Origin: Levilactobacillus tujiorum
GTDB taxonomy: Bacteria > Bacillota > Bacilli > Lactobacillales > Lactobacillaceae
Length of the DNA: 64,000 nucleotides
Assembly (NCBI RefSeq): GCF_012641185.1
Contig: NZ_JAAXLK010000004.1
Location: 1 to 64,000 of the forward strand
Reading direction: 5' to 3'
Under the pieces are notes generated by a model. The model had not been told where the DNA came from and did not search any database. It worked only from the letters and a program-made list of their open reading frames with translations. Positions 40,574-49,781 of this stretch are shown here, piece after piece (the first letter of the stretch is position 1; every line of letters begins with the position of its first letter). The position numbers and the translations under genes are program-made.

Positions 40574-40885
40574 ATGATTTTAAACGTGTATCAAGGTACC
40601 GATCTAGTAGGTACCGGTGAAGGTAAGGTTCACGTTGACCTACCTGGAAAGACCTATCCAGCTGGTACCTTTACCGGTGAGTTAGTTGATGGGACCGGTG
40701 CTAAGTCTGACCGGTTTGATTTTCCAGAAGTAACGGTGGTGGCCGGCTTCGACCCTGCCGGCAATGTGAAGCCAACTGATGCCAATACGGTAGCCGATAT
40801 TACCGCTTGGCTAGACGCTCATAGCATCGACCACACTGGTAAGTCGGTTAAGGCTGACTTGTTGGCCTTAGTGCCAGCCGAATAG
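40574..40885 (+). CDS. Small phage protein with LEM/HeH-like C-terminal domain
   Basis: 103 residues. N-terminal beta-rich part (MILNVYQGTDLVGTG...), C-terminal DANTVADITAWLDAHSIDHTGKSVKADLLALV is a helix-extended-helix (LEM/SAP-like) motif found at the ends of several head-tail proteins. SD GGAGG overlaps the stop codon of the capsid frameshift product. Probably a head decoration or connector accessory. Confidence 0.7.
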   Translation: MILNVYQGTDLVGTGEGKVHVDLPGKTYPAGTFTGELVDGTGAKSDRFDFPEVTVVAGFDPAGNVKPTDANTVADITAWLDAHSIDHTGKSVKADLLALVPAE

Positions 40886-40896
40886 AGGTGAATTAG

Positions 40897-41286
40897 ATGG
40901 ATGAGCATCCACGCAAAGTAGAGTTGCTGACCCAGTTGTCGTTGCTCAACCCTGATGATGGGATAAATCCTAGTTGGGCGGCTGTAATGGGGTTCACTTT
41001 GGATAAGGTCGTCAGTGATGTTGCCAACTACACGCACCTTACGATTAGGGACCTTCCGGAAGAACTGGATCATACGCTAGTAGCATTGTGTCAGCAGCTA
41101 TTAACTACCCACCAGTTACTCACGCCAGTTGCTGACCGTGACAACGATGTTAAGTCTATTAACGAGGGTGACACGTCGGTTACCTTTAAGTCGTCCAGTG
41201 AGGCGTATATGGAACTTCAAGCGGTTAACACGTTGACTGACAACTACTTGGCTCAACTCAATGTATTTCGGGTGGTGAAACGATGA
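40897..41286 (+). CDS. Head-tail connector protein (gp6/YqbG-like)
   Basis: 129 residues, helical, position after capsid and before the other completion proteins as in PBSX-like modules. GAGGTGAATTAG precedes the ATG. Its stop overlaps the next start (ATGA). Assignment relies on order and general helical pattern. Confidence 0.72.
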   Translation: MDEHPRKVELLTQLSLLNPDDGINPSWAAVMGFTLDKVVSDVANYTHLTIRDLPEELDHTLVALCQQLLTTHQLLTPVADRDNDVKSINEGDTSVTFKSSSEAYMELQAVNTLTDNYLAQLNVFRVVKR

Positions 41287-41660
41287 AAGCTGCTTTTAAC
41301 CGTATGAGTAAGTCGCTCAACAAACTGTGGTTTGACAAGGTGACCATTACTGGCGTTCGGGATAGTCTCGATGGTGTGTTCACCGATGGTAAGCCTGTCA
41401 CAATTGTGGAGGACGAACCGGCTAAGGTGGTCCTTAAAGGACTAAAGGCTAGTGAACAGACGTTCTTTGGAACTGATGCCTATGATGCTAAATTGATCAT
41501 CCGAAATGGCATTAAAATTCCCGCTGGCGCCGATATTGTGGTAACTGATGTAAATGGTCAGACTACCAACTACAAGCGCACCAGCAAGGGTTATGCCGGG
41601 TATATCAGTCACCAAGAAGTCGCCATGGTTCGGGACGAAAAGTCGAAGGAGGAATCCTAA
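41283..41660 (+). CDS. Head completion/minor capsid protein (YqbH-like)
   Basis: 125 residues, beta-rich with LNKLWFDKVTITGVRDSLDGV and RTSKGYAGYISHQE. Second gene of the connector set. Start overlaps the preceding stop, end overlaps the following start (TAATG). Confidence 0.68.
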   Translation: MKAAFNRMSKSLNKLWFDKVTITGVRDSLDGVFTDGKPVTIVEDEPAKVVLKGLKASEQTFFGTDAYDAKLIIRNGIKIPAGADIVVTDVNGQTTNYKRTSKGYAGYISHQEVAMVRDEKSKEES

Positions 41661-42064
41661 TGGCTGGATTTACCATCGATGATGCTGAATTTCAAGCGTG
41701 GACCGACCGAGTGAATTCTAAGATTGCCACTGAATCGGTTAAACATGGTTTGGAAGTAACAATGCAACGGGTTAAGGCCCAGTCAATGAAGGCTGTTAAG
41801 AGTCGGACGCCGGTCGATACTGGTCACTTAAGACAAACATGGCATGTTGATGGGCCATTTATCACTGGTACAGTTATCGCCATTAAGCTGTACAACAACA
41901 CAGAGTATGCACCATTCGTTGAAAACGGTCACCGCACTCGTGGCGGTGGTGGCTGGGTAGAAGGTCGCTTCATGTTGAAAGATACGGTCGTTGAGGTTGA
42001 AGGGCAGATGCCACAACTAATTGCTCCGTCCCTAGAACGGGCGCTAAGGGGGCTACTAGATTGA
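41660..42064 (+). CDS. HK97 gp10-like head-tail joining protein
   Basis: 134 residues. Motif SRTPVDTGHLRQTWHVD (~47-63) followed by NNTEYAPFVENGHRTRGGGGWVEGRFML is the hallmark of the HK97-gp10/YqbI family. Needed to join head and tail. Confidence 0.9.
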   Translation: MAGFTIDDAEFQAWTDRVNSKIATESVKHGLEVTMQRVKAQSMKAVKSRTPVDTGHLRQTWHVDGPFITGTVIAIKLYNNTEYAPFVENGHRTRGGGGWVEGRFMLKDTVVEVEGQMPQLIAPSLERALRGLLD

Positions 42065-42483
42065 TGATGGATATTATTAATCGGATTGGTAAGCAATTGA
42101 AGACAATCTTTCCGGAAGCAGTTGTCTACCGGAAGAACCAGAAAGGCGGGTTTAAAGAACCGTCTTTTTTCGTGTCCAAGATTACGACCACCCGGCAGCC
42201 CGAGCTTTTTAACCGCCAAAAGCGGGGGTATCACTACCAGGTAGTTTACTTCCCAGCCCCGGACAATGCTGAACCCGATATGGAATGGATGGAGGAGAAG
42301 TTGTTAGACCGTTTCACGCAATTAGATAATTTCGCTCCTATTCGAGATGTTGATTTTAGCGTTGTGGATGGAGCTTTAACCATGGCCTTTTCAGTAACCA
42401 TTCGAGCCTATCCGGAAGACTTGACACCCAAACAGCAAGCAATTAATTACCACGGAGGAATTACTGATGGAAAACAAATTTAG
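42061..42483 (+). CDS. Tail terminator-like protein (YqbJ-like)
   Basis: 140 residues. INRIGKQLKTIFPEAVVYRKNQKGGFKEPSFFV and the YHYQVVYFPAP core match the phage tail terminator family DUF6838. Start TTG 42061 or ATG 42064/42067; AAGGGG at 42046-42051 suits either. It ends tail tube growth. Confidence 0.75.
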   Translation: MMMDIINRIGKQLKTIFPEAVVYRKNQKGGFKEPSFFVSKITTTRQPELFNRQKRGYHYQVVYFPAPDNAEPDMEWMEEKLLDRFTQLDNFAPIRDVDFSVVDGALTMAFSVTIRAYPEDLTPKQQAINYHGGITDGKQI

Positions 42484-42619
42484 TAAGTCATCCTTGGTGG
42501 ATAGCACGGGCTTTAAGCCAATTGAGCGGGACATTCTCTCGCTTAAGTTGGTTGACGGCCAGACTTACACCAAGACTGAAGCAAAGAAAATTATCAAAGA
42601 ATTTAAAGGGGGAATTTAG
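42467..42619 (+). CDS. Small conserved tail-region protein
   Basis: 50 residues (MENKFSKSSLVDSTGFKPIERDIL...). GGAGG at 42454-42458, eight bases before the ATG, and an end that supplies the SD of the sheath gene (AAAGGGGGAATTTAG). PBSX-type modules also have a small gene before the sheath. Function unknown. Confidence 0.72.
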   Translation: MENKFSKSSLVDSTGFKPIERDILSLKLVDGQTYTKTEAKKIIKEFKGGI

Positions 42620-42620
42620 T

Positions 42621-44042
42621 ATGGCTGGTGGAATTTGGACAGCACAGAATAAGCGGCGCCCCGGTGCTTATATCAACACTAAGGGTGCTCCGCAGGCACA
42701 ACCTGATACAGATTTAGGTCGGACCTTATTGATTGGGTCAGCTGACCTGGGATGGGGGCCTAATGGTGTCGTGGAAGCAGATAATACTACCGACTTCCGG
42801 GCAGTACTGGGTACCACTCTGAACGATGAACGGTTAATCCCACTTCGTGAAACGTTGAAGGGGGCCTTAACGGTACTCTATCTTAATCAGAATGATGGTG
42901 AGAAAGCTAAGGTTGAGGATGCTAAGTTGCCTTGGAACTTTACCGCTAAGTACGCTGGTACGGTTGGTAACACCTTAACTGTGACGGTTGAAAAGGACCC
43001 CAACGATGAAACACTGGTTACGGTAAAGACTTTACTGGGTACCACGATGGTGGATGAGCAGATTATTCGGACGACCACAGCCAGCGGGTTAGAGTCTAAC
43101 GATTACGTAAATGTTACTTTTACGGGAGATTCAACCGAGCCAGTTGGTGAAGTTACTGTTAGTGATGGCGGGGCCGACTTCTCAGCAGAGGCGGGCAAGG
43201 CCAAACTTGATGCTTTAGCAGCTTCGACTAGCTATACACTGACTGGTGGAACTACTAAAGCGAGTGATGTTACCGAGAATCTGAATGATGTGTTAGCAAC
43301 TGAGAATTATAACGTTGTGACTACTGCTGGCTTTGCCGCAGACAACAATATTCACTCACTTGTGGTCGCTTCCGTAAAACGCCTTCGTGATGAAGAGGGG
43401 TACAAGGTTCGGGCTGTGGTTCCCATGATGGAAGGGACTTCTAAGTATGATCACGAAGCCATTTCTGTTGTGAATAATGGGGTGGAACTAGTGGACGGTT
43501 CAATCTTAACCGCTACCCAGGCCGCCGGTTGGTTTGCTGGTGCATCTTCCGCTGCCAATGCGGGTACTTCACTCACCTATACTGTTTATCCAGATGCTAT
43601 TAATGCTGCTCCTAAGCGAACTAATGAGCAGACTGTAAATGCATTGAATGCCGGTCAGATTGTCTTCACGACTCTACGGAATGGTTCCGTAACGGTTGAA
43701 CAGGACATTAATTCACTAGTCTCGATTACTGATGACAAACCAAATGCCTTCCAAAAGAACCGGGTTATTCGGACGTTAGACACGATTGCGACCAACACAA
43801 TGGAAACGTTCCAATCTCAATTTTTAGGGAAGGTTAATAACGACAGTACGGGTCGGTCTCTTTTTAAAGCCAATCGCGTTAGCTATTTGAAGGACTTATC
43901 CGATTCTACCGTGATCCAGCCAGTCGATGCTACTGATCTAAGTGTTGAACCGGGCGAAGACCGAGATTCAATTTTTGTCACGCTGGGTGTGACTCCGATT
44001 GATGCGATGGAAAAGCTGTACATGACGATTTTTGTAAACTAG
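42621..44042 (+). CDS. Tail sheath protein (XkdK-like)
   Basis: 473 residues. N-terminal MAGGIWTAQNKRRPGAYIN is the sheath signature GxPGxYI type; the central domain is an inserted beta region, and C-terminal NAFQKNRVIRTLDTIATNTMETFQ...TPIDAMEKLYMTIFVN matches the PBSX XkdK end. Presence of a sheath shows a contractile tail. ATG 42621 has AAGGGGGAA ten bases upstream. Confidence 0.93.
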   Translation: MAGGIWTAQNKRRPGAYINTKGAPQAQPDTDLGRTLLIGSADLGWGPNGVVEADNTTDFRAVLGTTLNDERLIPLRETLKGALTVLYLNQNDGEKAKVEDAKLPWNFTAKYAGTVGNTLTVTVEKDPNDETLVTVKTLLGTTMVDEQIIRTTTASGLESNDYVNVTFTGDSTEPVGEVTVSDGGADFSAEAGKAKLDALAASTSYTLTGGTTKASDVTENLNDVLATENYNVVTTAGFAADNNIHSLVVASVKRLRDEEGYKVRAVVPMMEGTSKYDHEAISVVNNGVELVDGSILTATQAAGWFAGASSAANAGTSLTYTVYPDAINAAPKRTNEQTVNALNAGQIVFTTLRNGSVTVEQDINSLVSITDDKPNAFQKNRVIRTLDTIATNTMETFQSQFLGKVNNDSTGRSLFKANRVSYLKDLSDSTVIQPVDATDLSVEPGEDRDSIFVTLGVTPIDAMEKLYMTIFVN

Positions 44043-44059
44043 AAAGGGGCGATTAAGTT

Positions 44060-44554
44060 ATGACAATGCGAGATGAATCAGCGTCTGTTATCGGTCAATT
44101 TCTGAATGGCCGTGACACTATCTCTACAAAGGATGCTAAGCTTTTTGTTGAAATGAATGGTAAAGTTTGGCCAATGATTGAAGCTACCCAGGTTGCAGCA
44201 AAACTGGAAAAGAACAAGGAAGATGTTCAGACCCTAGGTTCTCGGTGGAAGCACAAGAAGACTACTTCAGTTGAAGGCACAGGGACTCTGGGTGGGTACG
44301 TGATTAGTTCTAACTGGTTGAAGTACGCGCTCCCTTATATTAAAGGCGAAAAGGACTTATACTTCACCATCACGATGACCATTGAGGACCCAACTTCACG
44401 GGCCGGAAAACAAACGGTTCTGTTGAAAGACGTTAACCTGGACGACATTCCGGTGGCCGATTTTGAAGCCGACGATGGTGTAATGGAATGGGAATCTGAC
44501 TTCACGTTTGAAGGTATTGAATTAGTAGAGCCATTTACTGGCTTCGAAGAATAA
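44060..44554 (+). CDS. Tail tube protein (XkdM-like)
   Basis: 164 residues. LNGRDTISTKDAKLFVEMNGKVWPMIEATQVAAKLEKNKEDV with TLGSRWKHKKTTSVEGTG is the XkdM/DUF2001 pattern. It polymerises inside the sheath. Follows the sheath gene by 17 bases. Confidence 0.92.
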   Translation: MTMRDESASVIGQFLNGRDTISTKDAKLFVEMNGKVWPMIEATQVAAKLEKNKEDVQTLGSRWKHKKTTSVEGTGTLGGYVISSNWLKYALPYIKGEKDLYFTITMTIEDPTSRAGKQTVLLKDVNLDDIPVADFEADDGVMEWESDFTFEGIELVEPFTGFEE

Positions 44555-44570
44555 TAGGAGGAATTTAAAC

Positions 44571-44975
44571 ATGGCTGAACAAGTATCGATTAAGGACTTC
44601 CTGCGCAAGCGGGAGATGGCAACTAAGGAATTGAAGTTTGAGGGGTTTGCCTCTCCCTTTGTCATCACTGAGGTTTCTAACGAAGAAAATGAGAAGTTGC
44701 AAAAAGCAGCGACTAGAACCAACAAGAACCAATATGGTCAAGTTGTCCGGCAAGTCGACCAAGACAAATATGCAGATGCCCTGGTTGTGAAGTCCGTTGT
44801 CCAACCAGATTTGAATTCGAAGGAGCTTCAGGGGTTTTATGGTACCTTAGCGGACCCACTTGGTACTCTTAAAAAGATGCTTTCCATGGGAGAATTGACT
44901 AAGTTGGTTAAGGCGGTAAACACGCTCTCTTTAGGAGATACTTTGGAAGAGAAGGTTGACGAAGCAAAAAACTAA
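44571..44975 (+). CDS. Tail assembly chaperone, short form (XkdN-like)
   Basis: 134 residues. SIKDFLRKREMATKELKFEGFASPF matches XkdN. It binds the tape measure during tail assembly. The gene ends GCA AAA AAC TAA, i.e. at the classical slippery heptamer A AAA AAC, so a fraction of ribosomes should make the longer form. Confidence 0.9.
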   Translation: MAEQVSIKDFLRKREMATKELKFEGFASPFVITEVSNEENEKLQKAATRTNKNQYGQVVRQVDQDKYADALVVKSVVQPDLNSKELQGFYGTLADPLGTLKKMLSMGELTKLVKAVNTLSLGDTLEEKVDEAKN

Positions 44976-45160
44976 TCAAGTCCGGTAAAGGGCAGGAGTT
45001 CACCTATTACCACTACGCCATGTTTGAGTTTGGGTGGCTACCTGACCAGTGGGCCAGCCTTGATACAGACGAAAAAGCATTGGTCATTGCCGGAATTGAT
45101 AACCGAATTGAACAGGAACAGAAAGCACAAAAACAAGCAGAACGAAAAGCCAGATCATAG
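44966..45160 (+). CDS. Tail assembly chaperone -1 frameshift extension
   Basis: Heptamer A AAA AAC at 44966-44972. Reading on in the -1 frame gives KLIKSGKGQEFTYYHYAMFEFGWLPDQW, then a helical basic end to TAG 45158-45160, about 62 more residues. This region has the look of the second chaperone domain (YALFEL...P.QF type) known from XkdN/XkdO-like and lambda G-T pairs. There is no start codon or SD for separate translation, which supports frameshifting. A weak hairpin with T run follows (45149-45176). Confidence 0.85.
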   Translation, partial: KKLIKSGKGQEFTYYHYAMFEFGWLPDQWASLDTDEKALVIAGIDNRIEQEQKAQKQAERKARS

Positions 45161-45197
45161 CGACCTGGTTTTTTAGTTTATGGAGAGGAGGTGGAGT

Positions 45198-48041
45198 ATG
45201 GGAGAAACAGTTAGCGCAACAATTAGAATTAACGATGCGTTCACATCGACATTGAATAAGTTAAAGGCCGGTCTTGGTAGTAGCGCTGATGCCATGAATA
45301 AGCTGAAAGGAAACGCAGCAAACAATGGTGGAGGTGGGATGTTTAAGCAGTTCTTGGGTGCCAACGTGATCGGCGCTGGCATTACGAAAGGAATTGGTGC
45401 AATTAGTAGTGGAATTAAAAGCATGTACGGTGAACTCGATGAATCTAGTCGAGCCTGGCAGACTTTTAATGGCAATATGAAAATGATTGGTCAGGGGCCA
45501 AAACAGATTGATTCCACTCGTGGAGACTTACAGAAGTTTGCGCAACAGACCATTTACTCAGCGTCAGACATGGCCTCCACATATAGCCAATTGGCAGCTG
45601 TGGGGACTAAAAACACGACTCAGCTAGTTAAAGGGTTTGGTGGTTTGGCTGCCGCTTCATCTGATCCACAACAGGCCATGAAGACTTTAAGCCAGCAAGC
45701 GACCCAGGCCGCTGCCAAGCCGAAAATCCAGTGGATGGACTTTAAGTTGATGCTTGAACAAACTCCTGCTGGGATGGCAGCCGTGGCAAAAACAATGCAC
45801 AAAAGTACTGGTCAATTAGTTAAGGACGTTCAAGACGGTAAGGTGAAGACCCAAGATTTCTTTGATGCGATTGCACAAACAGGTACCAATAAGAACTTTT
45901 CCAAGATGGCCACGCAGTACAAGACTATTGGTCAAGCGATGGATGGTCTTCGTGAAACGTTAGCCAATAAGATGCAACCGGCTTTTGATAAAGTTAGCAA
46001 GATTGGGATTAATGCTATTAGCGGTATTACCGATAAGATCGGCAACATTAACTTTGATGGGCTAGCTGATGGCATTATTGGTTTTGGTTCTAAAATAGCA
46101 GCAGGAATAGCACCATTAAAGACGGTAGCACCCTATATTCTTGGAGTTGTGGGTGCCTTTGCCGGGCTGTCTGCAATATCCGGAATATTAACTGGGATTA
46201 CGGGAGCCTTTGCAAGTATTGGAACTGCTGTAACAGGTTTTATCACAAAGCTGATTGCAATACCGGCACAATTTATAAGCATCTTTAGCTCCATTGGATC
46301 AGCGTTTTCACTACTGATTTCTCCAATTGGGTTAGCTTTAGCCGCTGTGACAGTGGCAATTGTGGCGGCTGTCTACGCTTGGCAGACTAACTTTATGGGA
46401 GTTCAAAACTTTCTTACTACGATTTTTAGTAATCTCGGTACGATCTTTGCACCTTTGGTCAGTGCCTTCAATGAGTTGAAGACGGCATTGGAACCAGTAG
46501 TGTCTGCACTCCTGCCAATGTTGGGACAAGCGCTGGGCATGATTGGTGTTGGTGTAATTGTTGGGTTGGCTCTTGCCTTTGCAGCCTTTGCGGATGCTCT
46601 TCGTATCGTCGTTAGTGTTGGTGCAGCGGTTGTTAATGCCATAATGGCAATCGTTAATGGGATGATGGCATTAAAACAGGCGATGTCTGGTGACTTCTCC
46701 GGTGCGGCAGAATCATTGTCGAAAGCCAAGGACAGCATCAGTGGCATTGGGGACGCACTTAGTCATATTGGTGATAAATCCGCTACAGGAGCAGTAATTT
46801 CGGCACTTGGTGAACTAGATACGAAGGCATCTAGCACTAAAAGTAACCTTAGCAATATTCAGATTAAACCTAAGCTAGACACCTCCAATGTTTTTTCACA
46901 GATGGATCAAATGACGGCTAGCAAAACAGCAAATATCAATGTGAAGCCCCAGATTCAAGCTGGCGCTAATCCATTTCAAACAATTCAAGCACAAGCAGAT
47001 TCTCACCCGGTAAAAGCTAAGGCTGAGGTTGATACATCTGGTGTAGGTAACCCGATGCAAAAGCTTCAGCAGCAGGCAAGTTCTACGCCTATCAAAACTA
47101 AAGCTGAAGTTGATACAACGGGTGTTGGCAATCCTATGGCAAAGCTACAGCAGCAAGCGTCAGCAACGACCATTAAGCCTAAAGTGGAAGCGCCAACGGT
47201 TCCAACGCCCAAGATGCCAGCTACTCAAACGCTACATGTGAAAGTAGCTACACCTAAAGTACCAGCACCTACCATGCCGTCGTCCTTACCAACGCTACAT
47301 GTGAAAGTTGCAACACCACACATTCCAACACCTACTAAGCCAACGATTCCAACTATACCAGCACCACACGTTATGCGGCCTTCAATGGCAGGAGTTGTAT
47401 CAGCAGTTGCAAGCGGGATGCGTGCAGCAGCGGCAGCTGCACGTGCTGGGGGTGCTGGTATTTCAGCTGCCGTTCGAAGCAGTATTGCAAGTGCAGTAGC
47501 CGCGGCTCGCGCTGGAATTGGTGCAATGCATTCAGCTGGTTCGATGATTGGCGCTGGGTTAGCCGCTGGTATGCGTTCTCAAGTAGGTGCAGTAGCTGCG
47601 GCTGCTAACGCGCTTGTTGCACAAGCGAACCGTGCCGCTCGGGCTGCTGCAAGTATTCACTCACCATCAAAGCTTTTTGCTGAAATTGGTGATTATATGG
47701 GACAAGGAATGGCACTTGGCATGGATGGAACCGGTTCATTAGTTGCAGCTTCTGGTGCCAGCATGGCTCACACTGCTGTGGCCGGTGCCCAGGGCGCCAT
47801 AATGCCTGGGTTTAATCCCAATGCTTCCACACTCGCTCACTCACCATTTGCCAGTAGTATAACGCCATATGGTGAGAACTCTAGCAGTACCACGACTAAT
47901 CAGCAATCGACTGGTGGCAACATCACCATCGCTCCGGGTGCTATTCAGATTAATAGTACCGGTAAGGGCTACGAAGATGCTGAAGTCTTGGTATCGAGGC
48001 TTGAAAACTACCTGGTCAACCTAAACGAACGGAGGGGTTAA
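45198..48041 (+). CDS. Tape measure protein
   Basis: 947 residues, the largest gene, setting tail length. N-terminal TMP core with DSTRGDLQKFAQQTIYSASDMASTYSQLAAVGTKNT (~100-135), hydrophobic membrane-active segments in ~310-500, then degenerate ~27-residue repeats (VDTSGVGNPMQKLQQQAS type, ~560-660), Pro/Thr-rich linkers with duplicated LHVKVATPK, and a C-terminal AARAAASIHSPSKLFAEIGDYMGQGM motif typical of TMPs. ATG at 45198 has GGAGG eight bases upstream. Confidence 0.93.
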   Translation: MGETVSATIRINDAFTSTLNKLKAGLGSSADAMNKLKGNAANNGGGGMFKQFLGANVIGAGITKGIGAISSGIKSMYGELDESSRAWQTFNGNMKMIGQGPKQIDSTRGDLQKFAQQTIYSASDMASTYSQLAAVGTKNTTQLVKGFGGLAAASSDPQQAMKTLSQQATQAAAKPKIQWMDFKLMLEQTPAGMAAVAKTMHKSTGQLVKDVQDGKVKTQDFFDAIAQTGTNKNFSKMATQYKTIGQAMDGLRETLANKMQPAFDKVSKIGINAISGITDKIGNINFDGLADGIIGFGSKIAAGIAPLKTVAPYILGVVGAFAGLSAISGILTGITGAFASIGTAVTGFITKLIAIPAQFISIFSSIGSAFSLLISPIGLALAAVTVAIVAAVYAWQTNFMGVQNFLTTIFSNLGTIFAPLVSAFNELKTALEPVVSALLPMLGQALGMIGVGVIVGLALAFAAFADALRIVVSVGAAVVNAIMAIVNGMMALKQAMSGDFSGAAESLSKAKDSISGIGDALSHIGDKSATGAVISALGELDTKASSTKSNLSNIQIKPKLDTSNVFSQMDQMTASKTANINVKPQIQAGANPFQTIQAQADSHPVKAKAEVDTSGVGNPMQKLQQQASSTPIKTKAEVDTTGVGNPMAKLQQQASATTIKPKVEAPTVPTPKMPATQTLHVKVATPKVPAPTMPSSLPTLHVKVATPHIPTPTKPTIPTIPAPHVMRPSMAGVVSAVASGMRAAAAAARAGGAGISAAVRSSIASAVAAARAGIGAMHSAGSMIGAGLAAGMRSQVGAVAAAANALVAQANRAARAAASIHSPSKLFAEIGDYMGQGMALGMDGTGSLVAASGASMAHTAVAGAQGAIMPGFNPNASTLAHSPFASSITPYGENSSSTTTNQQSTGGNITIAPGAIQINSTGKGYEDAEVLVSRLENYLVNLNERRG

Positions 48042-48042
48042 G

Positions 48043-48729
48043 TTGAAATTCTCGATTACTGATTCTAAGAACAAGACATTTAACCTTCCTGTCAACCCGA
48101 AGGAATTCAACATTGACGCCGCAACCGACGATAAAACAGTTAGCGTAGTCAAGTTGGGTCAGATTAATTTAATTGGTGATGAGAAGTTAAAGTCGATTGA
48201 AATTACCAGTACGTTGCCAGTTAAGACAGCTAATGTGCACTATCTTAGTACTAAGACTGTTTATAAGAATGGACAGACTTACTTGGACAAGCTCAATAAA
48301 CTGTATAAGGCTAAGAAGCCGGTACGTTTGGTAATTTCAAGTACTAAGATCAGCTTCAAGGGAATCATTTCGGAGTTTAAGTATGGCATGGCGGACGGCT
48401 TTTCTGATGAGTATGCGTACACGCTTAAAATTGGCGAATACAAAGCTCACAAAGCGAAAAAGGTAAAAGCCAAGAAGAAGTCCAAAAAAACAGCTAAGAA
48501 GGGTAAGTCCCGATCTAAGCCGCCTAAGAAGGTGGGACGAGGGTCTAAAGTGACTGTGAATGGTCGCTTACACCGCGATTCTGCTGGCAATGGACCGGGA
48601 GCAACTGAACGAAATGCCACACGAAAAATCAGCTTGGTTGCTCCCAATGCTAAATATCCATACCACATTGCTACCCTCAGTGGTGGCGCTCGTGGCTGGG
48701 TATCTAAGTCAGCAGTAAAGGCGGTGTAA
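48043..48729 (+). CDS. XkdP-like tail/baseplate hub protein with SH3-like end
   Basis: 228 residues, TTG start behind GGAGGGG. N-terminal 130 residues match the XkdP/gp53-like N-domain (LPVNPKEFNI...). A Lys-rich linker follows (~132-165). The C-terminus (VTVNGRLHRDSAGNGPGATERN...GGARGWVSKSAVK) looks like a bacterial SH3 domain, where Bacillus XkdP has LysM; either would bind cell wall. Confidence 0.82.
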   Translation: MKFSITDSKNKTFNLPVNPKEFNIDAATDDKTVSVVKLGQINLIGDEKLKSIEITSTLPVKTANVHYLSTKTVYKNGQTYLDKLNKLYKAKKPVRLVISSTKISFKGIISEFKYGMADGFSDEYAYTLKIGEYKAHKAKKVKAKKKSKKTAKKGKSRSKPPKKVGRGSKVTVNGRLHRDSAGNGPGATERNATRKISLVAPNAKYPYHIATLSGGARGWVSKSAVKAV

Positions 48730-49781
48730 TGATGACAGTAACTATGTTCACGATTAAGACCCCAGGGACTAAAACAACTTGGGATGTTCGAGATATTTTG
48801 GAATCTGAGATTAAGTGGACGACCGACATCGACTTTGCCGCCGGTGAGCTGACTTTCAAACTGGTCGAAGTGGATGAAGGATTCACGCCAAAAAATGGTG
48901 ATGAAGTCCAATTTTGCTGGGATCACAAGAAGGTCTTCCGAGGGAAGATTTTCAAGTTCGATTATGACCAGTCGGAAGTCTTTAGCATCACCGCTTACGA
49001 CAACCTCCGCTACTTCAAGAATCAGGATTCACTTATTTGGCCAGTGTCGACTATCTCACAGCGATTCACGAAAGCAGCTAAATTGGCCGGGGTGCCACAC
49101 AAAGTTGTGGATAAATCAACGCATAAACTGGTAGCTGAGGTTTGCGATAGTAAATCTTACTTTGACATGCTGAAGGATTCGTTCAAGGCGACGCGCCGGG
49201 CAACCGGCCATCGCTATTTTCTTTACTGCAATTATGGGACCGTTGAGTTACGCCGAGCTCCATTTAAACGTATGAAGTATTATATGGGGGACGGCTCCTA
49301 TCTTACCGGCTTTAGTTACTCACGGAGCATTGAGGATGTCGCCAATATAGTCCGAGTCGTTCGAACAGATAAGAAAAAGAAGCAGCAGACCTCTTCCACA
49401 TCTAAGGTTAAATTGACCTCAGCTCAGAAGAAGGCGGCAGAAGTTAAAAACACCAAGCTGACGACCATTACCAAGAAAGGGAATTCCGTTGAGCGGTGGG
49501 GGAAACTTCAAGTAGTCGAAAAAGCTAAGGATAAAGCTAACGCGGCCCAGATGAAGGCCAAGGCGGCTAGCATTTTAAAGTCGAAGGGCAAGCAGGCTCA
49601 CACGCTCAAACTGGACGTGCTTGCTACCTTGAACATGATTCCGGGTAATGAGTACCCAGTTAAGATTAAGTCGCTGAAGGACATCGGCGTAGGAACAAAG
49701 TACCTCCTGATTACCAAGGCCACCCATACTTTTAGTGGGACGACTGACCAAGCCGAATTAGAAATGAAGGTGCGTTGGTAA
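48729..49781 (+). CDS. XkdQ-like baseplate hub protein
   Basis: 350 residues. The XkdQ/YqbQ family shows as SESIKW-type start (LESEIKWTTDIDFAAGELTF), ITAYDNLRYFKNQDSLIW and SYSRSIEDVANIVRVV. It forms the tail hub, similar to gp27. ATGA overlap with XkdP-like gene. Confidence 0.9.
   Translation: MMTVTMFTIKTPGTKTTWDVRDILESEIKWTTDIDFAAGELTFKLVEVDEGFTPKNGDEVQFCWDHKKVFRGKIFKFDYDQSEVFSITAYDNLRYFKNQDSLIWPVSTISQRFTKAAKLAGVPHKVVDKSTHKLVAEVCDSKSYFDMLKDSFKATRRATGHRYFLYCNYGTVELRRAPFKRMKYYMGDGSYLTGFSYSRSIEDVANIVRVVRTDKKKKQQTSSTSKVKLTSAQKKAAEVKNTKLTTITKKGNSVERWGKLQVVEKAKDKANAAQMKAKAASILKSKGKQAHTLKLDVLATLNMIPGNEYPVKIKSLKDIGVGTKYLLITKATHTFSGTTDQAELEMKVRW

Noticed and set aside
42522-42620. Longer sheath protein start at 42522
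   Set aside because: This region codes in another frame for the 50-residue gene 42467-42619, and the sheath signature starts at the ATG 42621.
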